Below are positions 23,211 through 31,577 of a stretch of 64,000 nt of DNA, one piece after another (within the stretch, counting starts at the first letter, position 1; each line of letters starts with the position of its first letter). The notes beneath the pieces are model-generated. The model worked only from the letters and a program-made list of their open reading frames with translations, did not search any database and was not told the DNA's origin. The DNA is from Solobacterium sp. (lineage in GTDB: Bacteria; Bacillota_I; Bacilli_A; Erysipelotrichales; Erysipelotrichaceae): positions 62,001-126,000 of the forward strand of contig JAFUFO010000010.1 of assembly GCA_017469885.1 (NCBI GenBank). Reading direction: 5' to 3'. The translations under genes were made by a program, and so were the position numbers.

Positions 23211-24368
23211 ATGAAAATCGGAGAATTCAGTGATTCGTTCCTGCCGGTCGTAGACGGCGTCGGAAGGGTGGCCTACAGTTACTGCGATCATATCGCACGC
23301 AGGGGGCATGAGTGCTCTGCCATTGTACCGCTCACAAAAATGGGTTACCGGGGACAGTATCCCTTTGAAATCATCGATTATTACAGCAAATCCATGCCCG
23401 GCATGCCGCAGTACAAGTTCGGCGCACCGGTCATTGACGAGCATTACCAGCAGCTTCTTTCCATGACAGAATTTGATATCGTGCATATTCATACGCCGTT
23501 TATCGCCGGTCAGGAAGGCATTCGTTATGCAAGAAAACACAATATTCCGCTGGTCGGTACATTTCATTCCAAATACTACGATGACTTCTATCAGATCAGC
23601 GGTTCACGCCTGCTTGCCGGGCTTTCAACGGATGTCATGATGGCGGAGTTTTTCAATAAATGCGATGAGGTCTGGACCCTGACGGAAAACAGCGCACGGA
23701 CACTGAAGGCATATGGCTGCACGAAAAACATCTTCATTCTTCCCAACGGAATGGACGTGCATCCGGTCAGTGAGGAAAGTAGAGATAAGGCTGCAGAGAA
23801 ATTCGGCCTTCGGCGTGATGTGCCGGTATTTCTGTATGTCGGCCAGCAGAACTGGAAGAAGGGGATCGGACAGATCCTGGAGGCATGTGAAGAACTGAAG
23901 ACGACCGGAACCGGATTTCAGCTGGTACTGGCCGGACAGGGACCGCACGAAGCGGAAATCCGCGAGCGGACCCGTGAACTTGGTCTCTCAGAAGATACGG
24001 TATTTACCGGCCATATTCTTGATACAGAACTGCTGGACGGACTATACGGCGCAGCTTCGCTCTTTGTATTCCCGTCGGACTATGACACCTATGCGATGGT
24101 GGTTCGGGAAGCCGCCAATGCCGGAACGGCTTCGGTGTGCCTGAAGAACAGCGCCGCCTCCGAAGATATCATTGACGGCGAAAACGGCTGGCTCTGCGGA
24201 AGTGAAGCGCATGATCTGTGTGAGGTGATGAAGCGTGCTGTAGAAAATCCGTCGCGGCTGAAGGAAGTCGGAATCAATGCCATGCATACACTGCCGCAGT
24301 CATGGGACTCGATCATTGACCGGGCACTGGACCGGTATCAGATCCTGATCGATATGAAGCGAATGTGA
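23211..24368 (+). CDS. Family 4 glycosyltransferase, diacylglycerol glucosyltransferase-like
   Basis: The 385-residue GT-B enzyme opens with MKIGEFSDSFLPVVDGVG, the form seen in 1,2-diacylglycerol 3-alpha-glucosyltransferases and related GT4 enzymes. It has FDIVHIHTPF, GTFHSKYYDDF, the donor-side segment FLYVGQQNWKKG, and an E-x7-E-like catalytic stretch around VVREAANAGTASV. A lipid glycosyltransferase role in the membrane (glycolipid anchor synthesis) is the likely function, but other acceptors are possible. ATG 23211 follows AGAGGAG at a rather long spacing. It is divergent from the Ppx/GppA gene and followed by the pyrH promoter. Confidence 0.82.
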   Translation: MKIGEFSDSFLPVVDGVGRVAYSYCDHIARRGHECSAIVPLTKMGYRGQYPFEIIDYYSKSMPGMPQYKFGAPVIDEHYQQLLSMTEFDIVHIHTPFIAGQEGIRYARKHNIPLVGTFHSKYYDDFYQISGSRLLAGLSTDVMMAEFFNKCDEVWTLTENSARTLKAYGCTKNIFILPNGMDVHPVSEESRDKAAEKFGLRRDVPVFLYVGQQNWKKGIGQILEACEELKTTGTGFQLVLAGQGPHEAEIRERTRELGLSEDTVFTGHILDTELLDGLYGAASLFVFPSDYDTYAMVVREAANAGTASVCLKNSAASEDIIDGENGWLCGSEAHDLCEVMKRAVENPSRLKEVGINAMHTLPQSWDSIIDRALDRYQILIDMKRM

Positions 24369-24400
24369 ATTTCCTTTTCCATGCAGGGACCAAACGGCGA

Positions 24401-24409
24401 TGCTATAAT
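24401..24409 (+). promoter_or_regulatory. Extended -10 promoter of pyrH
   Basis: TG-C-TATAAT at 24401-24409; transcription from near 24416 leaves a 23-base leader with GCAGAGGA before ATG 24439. Confidence 0.6.
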
Positions 24410-24438
24410 TGAGTTCAGGAAAGCAGAGGATTTCAAAC

Positions 24439-25140
24439 ATGTATAAACGTATCCTTTTAAAGCTGAGCGGAGAAGCGCTCGCAGGAGACGGCAATAACTT
24501 TGATCCGAAAGTACTGGATCGTCTTGCGGAAGATATGAAGGAGATTCAGGCACTTGGTGTTGAGACCGCCATTGTTGTGGGCGGCGGAAACTTCATCCGC
24601 GGAAAGAATCTGACCGATATCGGCATCGAGCGGGTTCAGGGCGATTATATGGGCATGCTGGCGACGATCATCAATGCGCTGGCACTGCAGTCCAGTTTTG
24701 AACGGCACGGTCTTGATACCCGTGTTCAGACAAGTATCGATATTACCAAGGTCGCAGAACCGTTCATCGTACGGCGCGCAACCCGTCATCTTGAAAAGGG
24801 AAGAATTGTCATATTCGGCGGCGGAACCGGTTCTCCGTACTTCTCCACCGATACTACCGCAGCGCTCCGTGCTTCGGAAATCAAGGCGGATGTCATTCTC
24901 ATGGCGAAGAACGGCGTTGACGGCGTATACAGCGCAGATCCGAAGAAGGATCCGAATGCGGTCCGCTTCGATCAGCTGAGCTATATGGATGTTCTTAACA
25001 AGGGACTTCAGGTCATGGACAGCACAGCCATCAGTATGTGCATGGACAACAAGATGGAACTGAGCGTCTTCAACATGAATGAACCTGGCAACCTTGTAAA
25101 AGCAGTCAAAGGGACTGCAGTTTGTACCATCATTCGATAA
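24439..25140 (+). CDS. pyrH: UMP kinase
   Basis: PyrH phosphorylates UMP to UDP and belongs to the amino-acid-kinase fold. The 233-residue product shows [14 protein letters not shown], the [10 protein letters not shown] loop, [31 protein letters not shown], and the [11 protein letters not shown] segment, all diagnostic. Length is usual. ATG 24439 follows AGAGGA in a short leader. It is followed after 23 bases by frr, the standard pairing; tsf and rpsB, which often precede it, are not here because the gene has its own promoter. Confidence 0.97.
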   Translation: MYKRILLKLSGEALAGDGNNFDPKVLDRLAEDMKEIQALGVETAIVVGGGNFIRGKNLTDIGIERVQGDYMGMLATIINALALQSSFERHGLDTRVQTSIDITKVAEPFIVRRATRHLEKGRIVIFGGGTGSPYFSTDTTAALRASEIKADVILMAKNGVDGVYSADPKKDPNAVRFDQLSYMDVLNKGLQVMDSTAISMCMDNKMELSVFNMNEPGNLVKAVKGTAVCTIIR

Positions 25141-25163
25141 TAAGCAGGCAGGAGGAAAAAAGT

Positions 25164-25712
25164 ATGGCTTATCCAATCGTAGATTCCAGTGAAAAGAAGA
25201 TGAACGGGGCGATTGAGCACCTGAAGGAAGATCTTCTTACGATCCGCACCGGCATGGCGAACGCCGGTATGCTGAACAATGTCAATGTTGACTATTACGG
25301 CAGCCCGACACCGCTGAATCAGATTGCCGGAATCAAGGTCGAAGAAGGCAGAACACTTGTCATCAAACCGTATGATCCGTCCAGCCTGAAGGATATTGAA
25401 AAAGCAATCAATACCGCCAACCTCGGCATTGCACCGCAGAATGACGGAAGCGTGATCCGTCTTGCAGTTCCGCAGATGACTGAAGAAACCCGTAAGGAAA
25501 TGGTCAAGAAGGTCAATAAGATGGCGGAAGAGGCAAAAGTTGCGATCCGAAATATCCGCCGTGATGCAAACACCGCAGTCAAGAATGACAAGACCATGGA
25601 TGAGGATATTCAGAAGGACGCACAGGAAGAAATCCAGAAACTGACAGACAAGTTCACAAAACTGGTTGAAGAAATCGCCGGAAAGAAATCCAAGGAAGTA
25701 CTCGGCAAATAA
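25164..25712 (+). CDS. frr: Ribosome recycling factor
   Basis: Frr splits post-termination ribosomes together with EF-G. The 182-residue product has the conserved LRTGMANAGML-like segment (here TIRTGMANAGMLNNV), the YYGSPTPLNQIA core, KPYDPSSLKDIEKAI, NDGSVIRLAVPQMTEE and the RRDANTAVK helix. Length is right. ATG 25164 follows GGAGGAAAAAAGT. It is cotranscribed with pyrH and ends in a good terminator, so the pyrH-frr unit is closed before the ABC ATPase gene. Confidence 0.97.
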   Translation: MAYPIVDSSEKKMNGAIEHLKEDLLTIRTGMANAGMLNNVNVDYYGSPTPLNQIAGIKVEEGRTLVIKPYDPSSLKDIEKAINTANLGIAPQNDGSVIRLAVPQMTEETRKEMVKKVNKMAEEAKVAIRNIRRDANTAVKNDKTMDEDIQKDAQEEIQKLTDKFTKLVEEIAGKKSKEVLGK

Positions 25713-25717
25713 TGTGC

Positions 25718-25754
25718 ATACTGCGGACTCCAGACCGAATCCGCAGTATTTTTT
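25718..25754 (+). terminator. Intrinsic terminator after frr
   Basis: ATACTGCGGA and TCCGCAGTAT pair around a 12-base loop, followed by TTTTT. Confidence 0.85.
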
Positions 25755-25781
25755 GATGAATAAGGCAGTAAGAAACAGGTC

Positions 25782-26438
25782 ATGACGTATCTTTCGGCAG
25801 AACACATCACATACGGATATCAGAACACCCCGGTATTGAAGGATGTTTCTTTCAGTGCGGAGAAGGGCACCTGCGTCTGCGTCTGCGGTCCGAGCGGTGT
25901 TGGAAAAACAACACTGTTAAAAGTGGTGGCCGGTCTTCTGAAACCGGAATCCGGAAAGGTGCTGCTGGAAGGAAAAGACATCACCGGCACTCTTCCGTCC
26001 GAGCGGCGGATGGCGATGATTTTTCAGAATGCGGCGCTGTTTCCGCATACACGGGTCCGGCACAACATTTCCTATGGTCTCCATAAGCTTGGTTATACGG
26101 AAGACGAAATTGAACGCATGGTAACGGAAACCGCAGAGCTTCTGCATATCGAAACACAGCTGAACAAGTATCCCGGCGCACTGTCGGGCGGTCAGCTTCA
26201 GCGGGCAGGCATTGCCCGTGCAATCGTGCGCATGCCGGAAATTCTTCTGCTGGATGAACCTTTCAGCAGCCTGGATAAACCGCTGCGCGCGGAACTGATT
26301 CAGGAACTGGACCGGATCCGCAGGGACCGCGGTATGACAATGGTCTATGTTACACATGATGTGGATGAGATCCGGGAGTATGCGGACTCCATCGTTGAGC
26401 TTCGACCGGCAGTCGAGCATCTTGTATCGGATCGGTGA
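25782..26438 (+). CDS. ABC transporter ATP-binding protein, importer type
   Basis: The 218-residue ATPase has Walker [10 protein letters not shown], a Q-loop [11 protein letters not shown], signature [10 protein letters not shown], Walker [13 protein letters not shown] and the H-loop VYVTHD. The arrangement and the [10 protein letters not shown] segment resemble the PotA/CysA/ThiQ class of importer ATPases. No permease or binding-protein gene is nearby, so the transported substrate is unknown and it must pair with partners elsewhere or be a remnant of a cluster. The ribosome site before ATG 25782 is weak (ACAGG). It lies between pyrH-frr and rubredoxin. Confidence 0.85.
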   Translation: MTYLSAEHITYGYQNTPVLKDVSFSAEKGTCVCVCGPSGVGKTTLLKVVAGLLKPESGKVLLEGKDITGTLPSERRMAMIFQNAALFPHTRVRHNISYGLHKLGYTEDEIERMVTETAELLHIETQLNKYPGALSGGQLQRAGIARAIVRMPEILLLDEPFSSLDKPLRAELIQELDRIRRDRGMTMVYVTHDVDEIREYADSIVELRPAVEHLVSDR

Positions 26439-26470
26439 ATCCATTATGCTTCAATCAGGAGGAATGTTTT

Positions 26471-26629
26471 ATGGATCAGTATGAATGCCCGTGCGGATAT
26501 ATTTATAATCCGGAAGAAGGTGACCCGGATAACAATATTCCTGCAGGAACTCCATTTGAAGATCTGCCGGATGACTGGATGTGTCCGGTGTGCGCACTCG
26601 GCAAAGATCAGTTTACAAAGTGCGAGTGA
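26471..26629 (+). CDS. Rubredoxin with a shortened first metal knuckle
   Basis: Rubredoxins are small one-iron electron carriers, in anaerobes often serving peroxide and oxygen detoxification. The 52-residue product has the family core [16 protein letters not shown] and [13 protein letters not shown]. The first knuckle reads ECPCGY, so only one residue separates the two cysteines where the canonical form is CxxCG; the second, CPVCA, has Ala where Gly is usual. Reading the codons (TGC CCG TGC GGA) confirms this. ATG 26471 follows AGGAGGAATGTTTT. Iron binding is probably kept but geometry may differ. A terminator follows. Confidence 0.88.
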   Translation: MDQYECPCGYIYNPEEGDPDNNIPAGTPFEDLPDDWMCPVCALGKDQFTKCE

Positions 26630-26640
26630 TCATTTGTTTG

Positions 26641-26664
26641 AAAACCGGCTCTGCCGGTTTTTTT
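26641..26664 (+). terminator. Intrinsic terminator after rubredoxin
   Basis: AAAACCGGC-TCT-GCCGGTTTT with a T run closes the ABC ATPase-rubredoxin unit. Confidence 0.85.
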
Positions 26665-26720
26665 GTCAGAAACAGAAGTCGGATTTTGAAGGTGACATAT
26701 ATGTCTGCCTTCCGGAACAA

Positions 26721-26729
26721 TGCTATAAT
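26721..26729 (+). promoter_or_regulatory. Extended -10 promoter abutting uppS
   Basis: TG-C-TATAAT at 26721-26729 is followed by seven bases and ATG 26737, so the transcript should start at or one base before the codon. There is no Shine-Dalgarno. Confidence 0.6.
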
Positions 26730-26736
26730 TCTGCAT

Positions 26737-27453
26737 ATGAGTGAAAATGAGAAAAAATGCCGTCATGTGGCAATTATCATGGATGGGAACGGACGCTGGG
26801 CAAAGGCGCAGGGCAAACCGCGCACTGCCGGGCATCTTGTCGGTGCCGATAATGTCCGCACTATCGCAATCGCGGCAAGCGAGCTGGGAATCGAATATCT
26901 GACACTGTATGCCTTTTCTACGGAAAACTGGAAGCGCAGCCAGGATGAGGTGAACTATATCATGAAGCTTCCTTCCTATTTCTTCGGAAAGTATATGAAG
27001 GAGTTTATTGACCGCGGTTATCGGATGCGGATGCTGGGAGAACTGGACCGTCTTCCTGCGGAGACAAAGCGTGTTCTGGACGATGCGGTCGAGCAGTCAA
27101 AGACCAATACCGGTCTGAATCTTTCCATTGCGATCAATTACGGATCCCAGAGGGAAATCGTACTGGCTGCGGAACGCTATGCGAAGGATGTTCAGGACGG
27201 GAAGATCGGACTGGATATTACCAATGAACAGTTTGCGTCCTATCTGATGACATCGGATATGCCCGACGTGGATCTGCTTATCCGGACGAGCGGGGAATTG
27301 CGCATTTCAAACTATCTGTTATGGCAGATCGCCTATGCGGAACTGGAATTTGTGCCGGAGGCATGGCCGGACTTCACACCGGACGTGCTGAAGCGCTGTG
27401 TGGAACAGTTCGGCAAGCGTGACCGCCGCTACGGGGGAATCAAATATGAGTAA
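26737..27453 (+). CDS. uppS: Undecaprenyl diphosphate synthase
   Basis: UppS extends farnesyl diphosphate with eight isoprenes to give the C55 carrier used by all wall polymers. The 238-residue product has VAIIMDGNGRWAK with the catalytic Asp, LTLYAFSTENWKR, DLLIRTSGELRISNYLLWQ and YAELEFVPEAWPDF, the complete signature set. The frame extends upstream to 26581 through the terminator, but the promoter at 26721 rules this out. ATG 26737 has no ribosome site and appears leaderless. It overlaps cdsA by 8 bp and heads the uppS-cdsA-dxr-rseP operon. Confidence 0.95.
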   Translation: MSENEKKCRHVAIIMDGNGRWAKAQGKPRTAGHLVGADNVRTIAIAASELGIEYLTLYAFSTENWKRSQDEVNYIMKLPSYFFGKYMKEFIDRGYRMRMLGELDRLPAETKRVLDDAVEQSKTNTGLNLSIAINYGSQREIVLAAERYAKDVQDGKIGLDITNEQFASYLMTSDMPDVDLLIRTSGELRISNYLLWQIAYAELEFVPEAWPDFTPDVLKRCVEQFGKRDRRYGGIKYE

Positions 27454-28237
27454 GAAGATGCTGACGAAGATCCTGATGGGGGTCACATTCATCGCCATCT
27501 TCCTGCCGACGTTTCTGATCGGCGGAAAACTCCTGGAAGCCGTTGTGGCAGTGGTTGTCATTGCTGCTTCCTATGAGATCGCCGGCCTGCGGGATGAATC
27601 GAAGGCAAACTGGCCGATGACGATTCTGATCTCTGCGGCAGTGCTTGTTATGGGACATGTTCCTTCCGCAAGTCTTCCGCTGTATGCAGGAGTATGGCTG
27701 ATCATTCTGTTCATCGTTCTTCTGTTTGATGCGACGATTTCGTCGGACCAGGTGGTTTATACCTTTACGCTGAGCCTGATTATTACGTTCGCAAGCCGGG
27801 GCATTCTCGGTATTTATCAGTGCGGCATGAACTGGGCAGGTTCTCTGTTTGTTGCGCTTGCATGTTATGTCTGTGATACTGCCGCCTATTTCTTCGGCAG
27901 CTTCATGGGAAAACACAAGATGATTCCGCGTATCTCTCCCAACAAGACATGGGAAGGCGCAATCGGCGGTTATGTCACTGCGGCGGTTGTGTCTATCGCA
28001 TTTGGTCTGATGACCGAGAAGATTCCGAATGATCTGGTGATCGTGGCAGGACTTCTGCTTCCTGCAGTTGCGGAAATCGGTGACCTTGCATTCTCCTCGG
28101 TGAAGCGCAGATGGGGTATGAAGGATTTCGGCAGTATTTTCCCGGAACACGGCGGTATCCTTGACCGGATCGACAGTCTTCTGTTCTGCCTGATGGTATT
28201 CAGCTTTCTGATGATTCACTGGGGGATCGTATTATGA
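27446..28237 (+). CDS. cdsA: Phosphatidate cytidylyltransferase
   Basis: CdsA activates phosphatidic acid with CTP to CDP-diacylglycerol for phospholipid synthesis in the membrane. The 263-residue product has multiple hydrophobic helices and the signature block at the C-terminal third: CDTAAYFFGSFMGKHK, SPNKTWEGAIGG, and GDLAFSSVKRRWGMKDFG followed by GGILDRIDSLLF with the metal-binding Asp. ATG 27446 lies within the end of uppS with GGGGGAA upstream. It overlaps dxr by 4 bp, giving a tightly coupled operon. Confidence 0.95.
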   Translation: MSKKMLTKILMGVTFIAIFLPTFLIGGKLLEAVVAVVVIAASYEIAGLRDESKANWPMTILISAAVLVMGHVPSASLPLYAGVWLIILFIVLLFDATISSDQVVYTFTLSLIITFASRGILGIYQCGMNWAGSLFVALACYVCDTAAYFFGSFMGKHKMIPRISPNKTWEGAIGGYVTAAVVSIAFGLMTEKIPNDLVIVAGLLLPAVAEIGDLAFSSVKRRWGMKDFGSIFPEHGGILDRIDSLLFCLMVFSFLMIHWGIVL

Positions 28238-29385
28238 AACGTATTGCATTGTTAGGCGCAAGCGGCAGTATCGGCACCCAGACTGTTGACGTGATTCTCC
28301 AGCATCCCGATCTGTTTGAACTGGTCAGTTTCGGCGTCGGCAGCCGGGTTGAAACCGCCCGGACACTTCTGAAACAGTTTCCGGATATTTCCCTCTGTTC
28401 GGTCATGAAGGAAGAAGATGCCCTGGAGCTCAGTAAAGAATTTCCCGGTAAAACGATTCTCTTCGGGGATGAAGGACTGAAAACCATTGCGGAAAGTGAT
28501 TATGACGTGCTTGTAAATGCACTTGTCGGATTTGCCGGTTTTGCGCCGACGCTGGCTGCGATTGAGTCCGACCATGACGTGGCGCTCGCAAATAAGGAAT
28601 CGCTGGTATGCGGCGGGGAACTGATCACACGGGCGCTTGCACTCCATGGAAAATCACTGATTCCGATTGACAGTGAGCACAGTGCCATCTTCCAGTGCCT
28701 GCAGGGCAACCGGATGCGGCAGGTCAAACGCCTGATCGTTACCGCAAGCGGCGGAAGCTTCCGCAATCGGACACGCGAAGAACTGGCTTCGGTTACTGTT
28801 GAAGAAGCGCTTGCCCATCCCAACTGGTCCATGGGCGCAAAGATTACCATTGACTCCGCAACCATGATGAACAAGGGTTTTGAAGTTACGGAAGCCCATT
28901 GGCTGTTTGGAGTTCCCTATGAAAAGATCGATGTTCTGATGCATCCGGAATCCATTGTGCATTCGATGGTCGAATTTGTAGATCAGAGCGTCATGGCGCA
29001 GCTTGGTTCCCCGGATATGCGTCTGCCGATCCAGTATGCATTGTCCTGGCCGGATCGTCTGCCGCTGAATGAGCCGCCGCTGGATCTTGCAAAAGCAGGC
29101 ACACTGCATTTTTCCAATCCGGATACCGAACGGTTCCCGTTGCTTGCGCTTGCGTATGAAGCCGGCACAAAGGGCGGAAATCTCGGTGCGGTCATGAATG
29201 CCGCAAATGAAGTGGCCAATGCCGCATTCCGCAATCATCAGATTCCGTTTACGATGATTGAGGATATTGTGATCGGAGCTGTTCACGAAGCGCCGTTTAC
29301 ACCGCTGAAGAGTGTGGATGATCTGCTTGCGGCGAATGCGTGGGGCGATGAATATGCCCGCGGAAAGATAAGGAAGCTCAGTTGA
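28234..29385 (+). CDS. dxr: 1-deoxy-D-xylulose 5-phosphate reductoisomerase
   Basis: Dxr converts DXP to MEP with NADPH, the committed step of the non-mevalonate isoprenoid route that feeds UppS. The 383-residue product shows the N-terminal LLGASGSIGTQT nucleotide-binding loop, LANKESLVCGG, SEHSAIFQCL with metal-binding residues, TASGGSFRN, NWSMGAKITIDSATMMNKG and the MNAANEVA segment. All active-site blocks are present and the length is normal. Its position after cdsA with an ATGA overlap is standard for Firmicutes. Confidence 0.97.
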   Translation: MKRIALLGASGSIGTQTVDVILQHPDLFELVSFGVGSRVETARTLLKQFPDISLCSVMKEEDALELSKEFPGKTILFGDEGLKTIAESDYDVLVNALVGFAGFAPTLAAIESDHDVALANKESLVCGGELITRALALHGKSLIPIDSEHSAIFQCLQGNRMRQVKRLIVTASGGSFRNRTREELASVTVEEALAHPNWSMGAKITIDSATMMNKGFEVTEAHWLFGVPYEKIDVLMHPESIVHSMVEFVDQSVMAQLGSPDMRLPIQYALSWPDRLPLNEPPLDLAKAGTLHFSNPDTERFPLLALAYEAGTKGGNLGAVMNAANEVANAAFRNHQIPFTMIEDIVIGAVHEAPFTPLKSVDDLLAANAWGDEYARGKIRKLS

Positions 29386-30446
29386 TGACGATCATATATT
29401 TTCTGATCCTGCTTACGGTGATCATCTGTCTTCATGAAGCCGGACATCTGATCGCCGCGAAGATCTTCGGGGTCTATTGTTATGAATACAGCTTCGGCAT
29501 GGGTCCGCTTCTGCTGAAATACAAGCCGAAGGAGACACAGTACAGCCTGCGGCTGATTCCGATTGGCGGCTATGTTGCCATGGCAGGAGAGTCCGATACG
29601 GAAGAAAGCTATGAAGATATCGAAGTACCGAAAGGAAGATATCTTACCGACAAGCCGACCTGGCAGCGTCTGATCATTCTTCTTGCCGGTGTAACGATGA
29701 ACTTTCTGTTGTGTTACTTCATTCTGACCGGTATCGTGCTTCATAACGGTGCGTTTGCGGTGGCTCCGTCTTCCCGGATTGTGGAAGTGGTGAGCGAGTC
29801 GCCGGCGGAAAAAGCCGGTCTTCAGGCAGGGGATGTGATCACCGCATTCACAGCCAACGGAGAGACCGAGAAAATCAGGAATTTTCAGGAGATTGAAACC
29901 TATCTCTTACTTCTTGATACGCCGGACGTTGACATCACGGTTGACAGAAACGGGAAAACGGTCACACTTCATGCAAATCTCGAGTATATTAAAGAAGAAC
30001 AGCGCTATCGCATCGGCATCCAGGGAGAAGGCTACCAGTATGTCAAAGTGAATTTTTGGAACTGCTGGTACTACGGCGCAAAAGAAATGGCATATTTTGC
30101 GGGCATGCTGATGGCAGGGCTGCGCTCGATCCTTTCCGGACACAATCTGGACCAGGTGAGCGGACCGGTCGGTATCTATTCCGCAACGGAACAGTCCGTC
30201 TCGTACGGAATCCGAGGCTTCCTGATCCTTATGGCGGAACTCTCACTGAATATCGGAATCATGAATCTGCTTCCGCTGCCGGTGCTTGACGGCGGGCAGG
30301 TTGTGATCACGCTCGGTGAGGCAATCGTCGGGAAGAAACTGAATGATAAAGTGAAGATTGCCTTAATGGCAGCATGCTGGGCATTGCTGATATCACTGAT
30401 GCTGTTTGTAACATGGAATGATATTTCCAGACTGATAGGAAGGTAA
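29385..30446 (+). CDS. rseP: RIP zinc metalloprotease, site-2 protease (RseP/RasP)
   Basis: Site-2 proteases cut membrane-embedded anti-sigma factors and signal peptide remnants. The 353-residue product has HEAGH in its first membrane helix with zinc-binding histidines, a FGMGPLLL-like region, a GGYVAMAGE segment, a PDZ domain (about residues 125-200, with PAEKAGLQAGD), and the second active-site block NLLPLPVLDGGQ with its Asp. Four membrane segments are visible. I use ATG 29385, which overlaps the dxr stop by one base; TTG 29382 is an alternative. It ends the uppS operon and galE follows after 18 bases. Confidence 0.94.
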   Translation: MTIIYFLILLTVIICLHEAGHLIAAKIFGVYCYEYSFGMGPLLLKYKPKETQYSLRLIPIGGYVAMAGESDTEESYEDIEVPKGRYLTDKPTWQRLIILLAGVTMNFLLCYFILTGIVLHNGAFAVAPSSRIVEVVSESPAEKAGLQAGDVITAFTANGETEKIRNFQEIETYLLLLDTPDVDITVDRNGKTVTLHANLEYIKEEQRYRIGIQGEGYQYVKVNFWNCWYYGAKEMAYFAGMLMAGLRSILSGHNLDQVSGPVGIYSATEQSVSYGIRGFLILMAELSLNIGIMNLLPLPVLDGGQVVITLGEAIVGKKLNDKVKIALMAACWALLISLMLFVTWNDISRLIGR

Positions 30447-30464
30447 AAAAGGAGAAAAGCTCAT

Positions 30465-31478
30465 ATGAAAACGATTCTTGTGACCGGCGGAACCGGTTAT
30501 ATCGGAAGCCACACTGTTACAGCTCTGATTCAGGCAGGTTATGACGTTGTTGTACTTGACAATCTGTACAACTCCAATGAGGCTGTCCTTGACCGGATTG
30601 AAACGATCACCGGCAAAAAGCCGAAGTTTTACAAAACCGATATTCTGGATAAAGAAGGCCTGAAGAAAATCTTTGCGGAAAATAAGATCGATGCGGTCAT
30701 CCATTTTGCCGGATACAAAGCAGTCGGTGAATCCACACAGATTCCGCTGACGTACTACGAAAACAATATCAGCGGCTCCATCAATCTGTATCAGGCAATG
30801 AATGAAGCAGGGGTAAAGACACTGGTATTCTCCAGCAGTGCCACCGTGTACGGCGCACCGAAATCAGTTCCGATCAAGGAGGATTTCCCGACTCATACAA
30901 CCAATCCGTATGGCAGCACCAAGCTGATGAATGAAATGATCCTTGCGGATGTCTGCGCATCCGATCCGGATTGGTCGGTACTGCTGCTTCGCTACTTCAA
31001 TCCGATCGGCGCGCATCAGAGCGGACTGCTTGGTGAGGTCCCGAACGGCATTCCGAACAACCTGGTTCCGTATATTGCACGCGTCGCAAACGGCACGCTG
31101 GAATACCTCCGTGTCTGGGGCAATGACTATCCGACACCGGACGGAACCGGCGTACGCGATTATATTCATGTCGTTGACCTTGCGGATGGACATATTGCGG
31201 CAGTCAAGTATGCCATGGAACACAAGGGTGCGGATTATATCAATCTCGGCACAGGCAACGGATACTCAGTGCTCGAAGTGCTTCATGCATATGAAAAAGC
31301 CTGCGGAAAAGAGCTTCCGTATAAGATTATGGAACGCCGCCCGGGTGATATCGCAGAATGCTATGCGGATACCGAAAAGGCTTCAAAACTCCTTCACTGG
31401 AAGGCAAAATACAACATTGATGAGATGTGCCGCGATTCCTGGAACTTCACACTGAAGAATCCGGACGGCATTCAGTAA
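30465..31478 (+). CDS. galE: UDP-glucose 4-epimerase
   Basis: GalE interconverts UDP-glucose and UDP-galactose (some forms also the N-acetyl sugars) with bound NAD. The 337-residue short-chain dehydrogenase-type protein has the TGGTGYIGSHT Rossmann loop, FAGYKAVGES, SSSATVYG, the catalytic Tyr and Lys in NPYGSTKLM, RYFNPIGAH, and RDYIHVVDLADGH. ATG 30465 follows AAAAAGGAG. It lies 18 bases after rseP and may be read from the same transcript. The gene supplies sugar nucleotides to the envelope; no leloir kinase or transferase gene is nearby. Confidence 0.95.
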   Translation: MKTILVTGGTGYIGSHTVTALIQAGYDVVVLDNLYNSNEAVLDRIETITGKKPKFYKTDILDKEGLKKIFAENKIDAVIHFAGYKAVGESTQIPLTYYENNISGSINLYQAMNEAGVKTLVFSSSATVYGAPKSVPIKEDFPTHTTNPYGSTKLMNEMILADVCASDPDWSVLLLRYFNPIGAHQSGLLGEVPNGIPNNLVPYIARVANGTLEYLRVWGNDYPTPDGTGVRDYIHVVDLADGHIAAVKYAMEHKGADYINLGTGNGYSVLEVLHAYEKACGKELPYKIMERRPGDIAECYADTEKASKLLHWKAKYNIDEMCRDSWNFTLKNPDGIQ

Positions 31479-31491
31479 GTACGATTCAGAC

Positions 31492-31525
31492 AAAGGATTC
31501 TGCATATGTCAGAATCCTTTTTTTT
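31492..31525 (+). terminator. Intrinsic terminator after galE
   Basis: AAAGGATTCTG and CAGAATCCTTT with a long T run, just downstream of the galE stop. Confidence 0.85.
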
Positions 31526-31531
31526 ATGAAT

Positions 31532-31563
31532 AAAGAAAAGGACCTGAACGTTCGTTCAGATCC
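31532..31563 (-). terminator. Intrinsic terminator after the PBP gene
   Basis: Read leftward, GGATCTGAACG and CGTTCAGGTCC form the stem and TTTTCTTTA is the T run. It faces the galE terminator between convergent genes. Confidence 0.75.
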
Positions 31564-31577
31564 TGATGTTAATGAAA

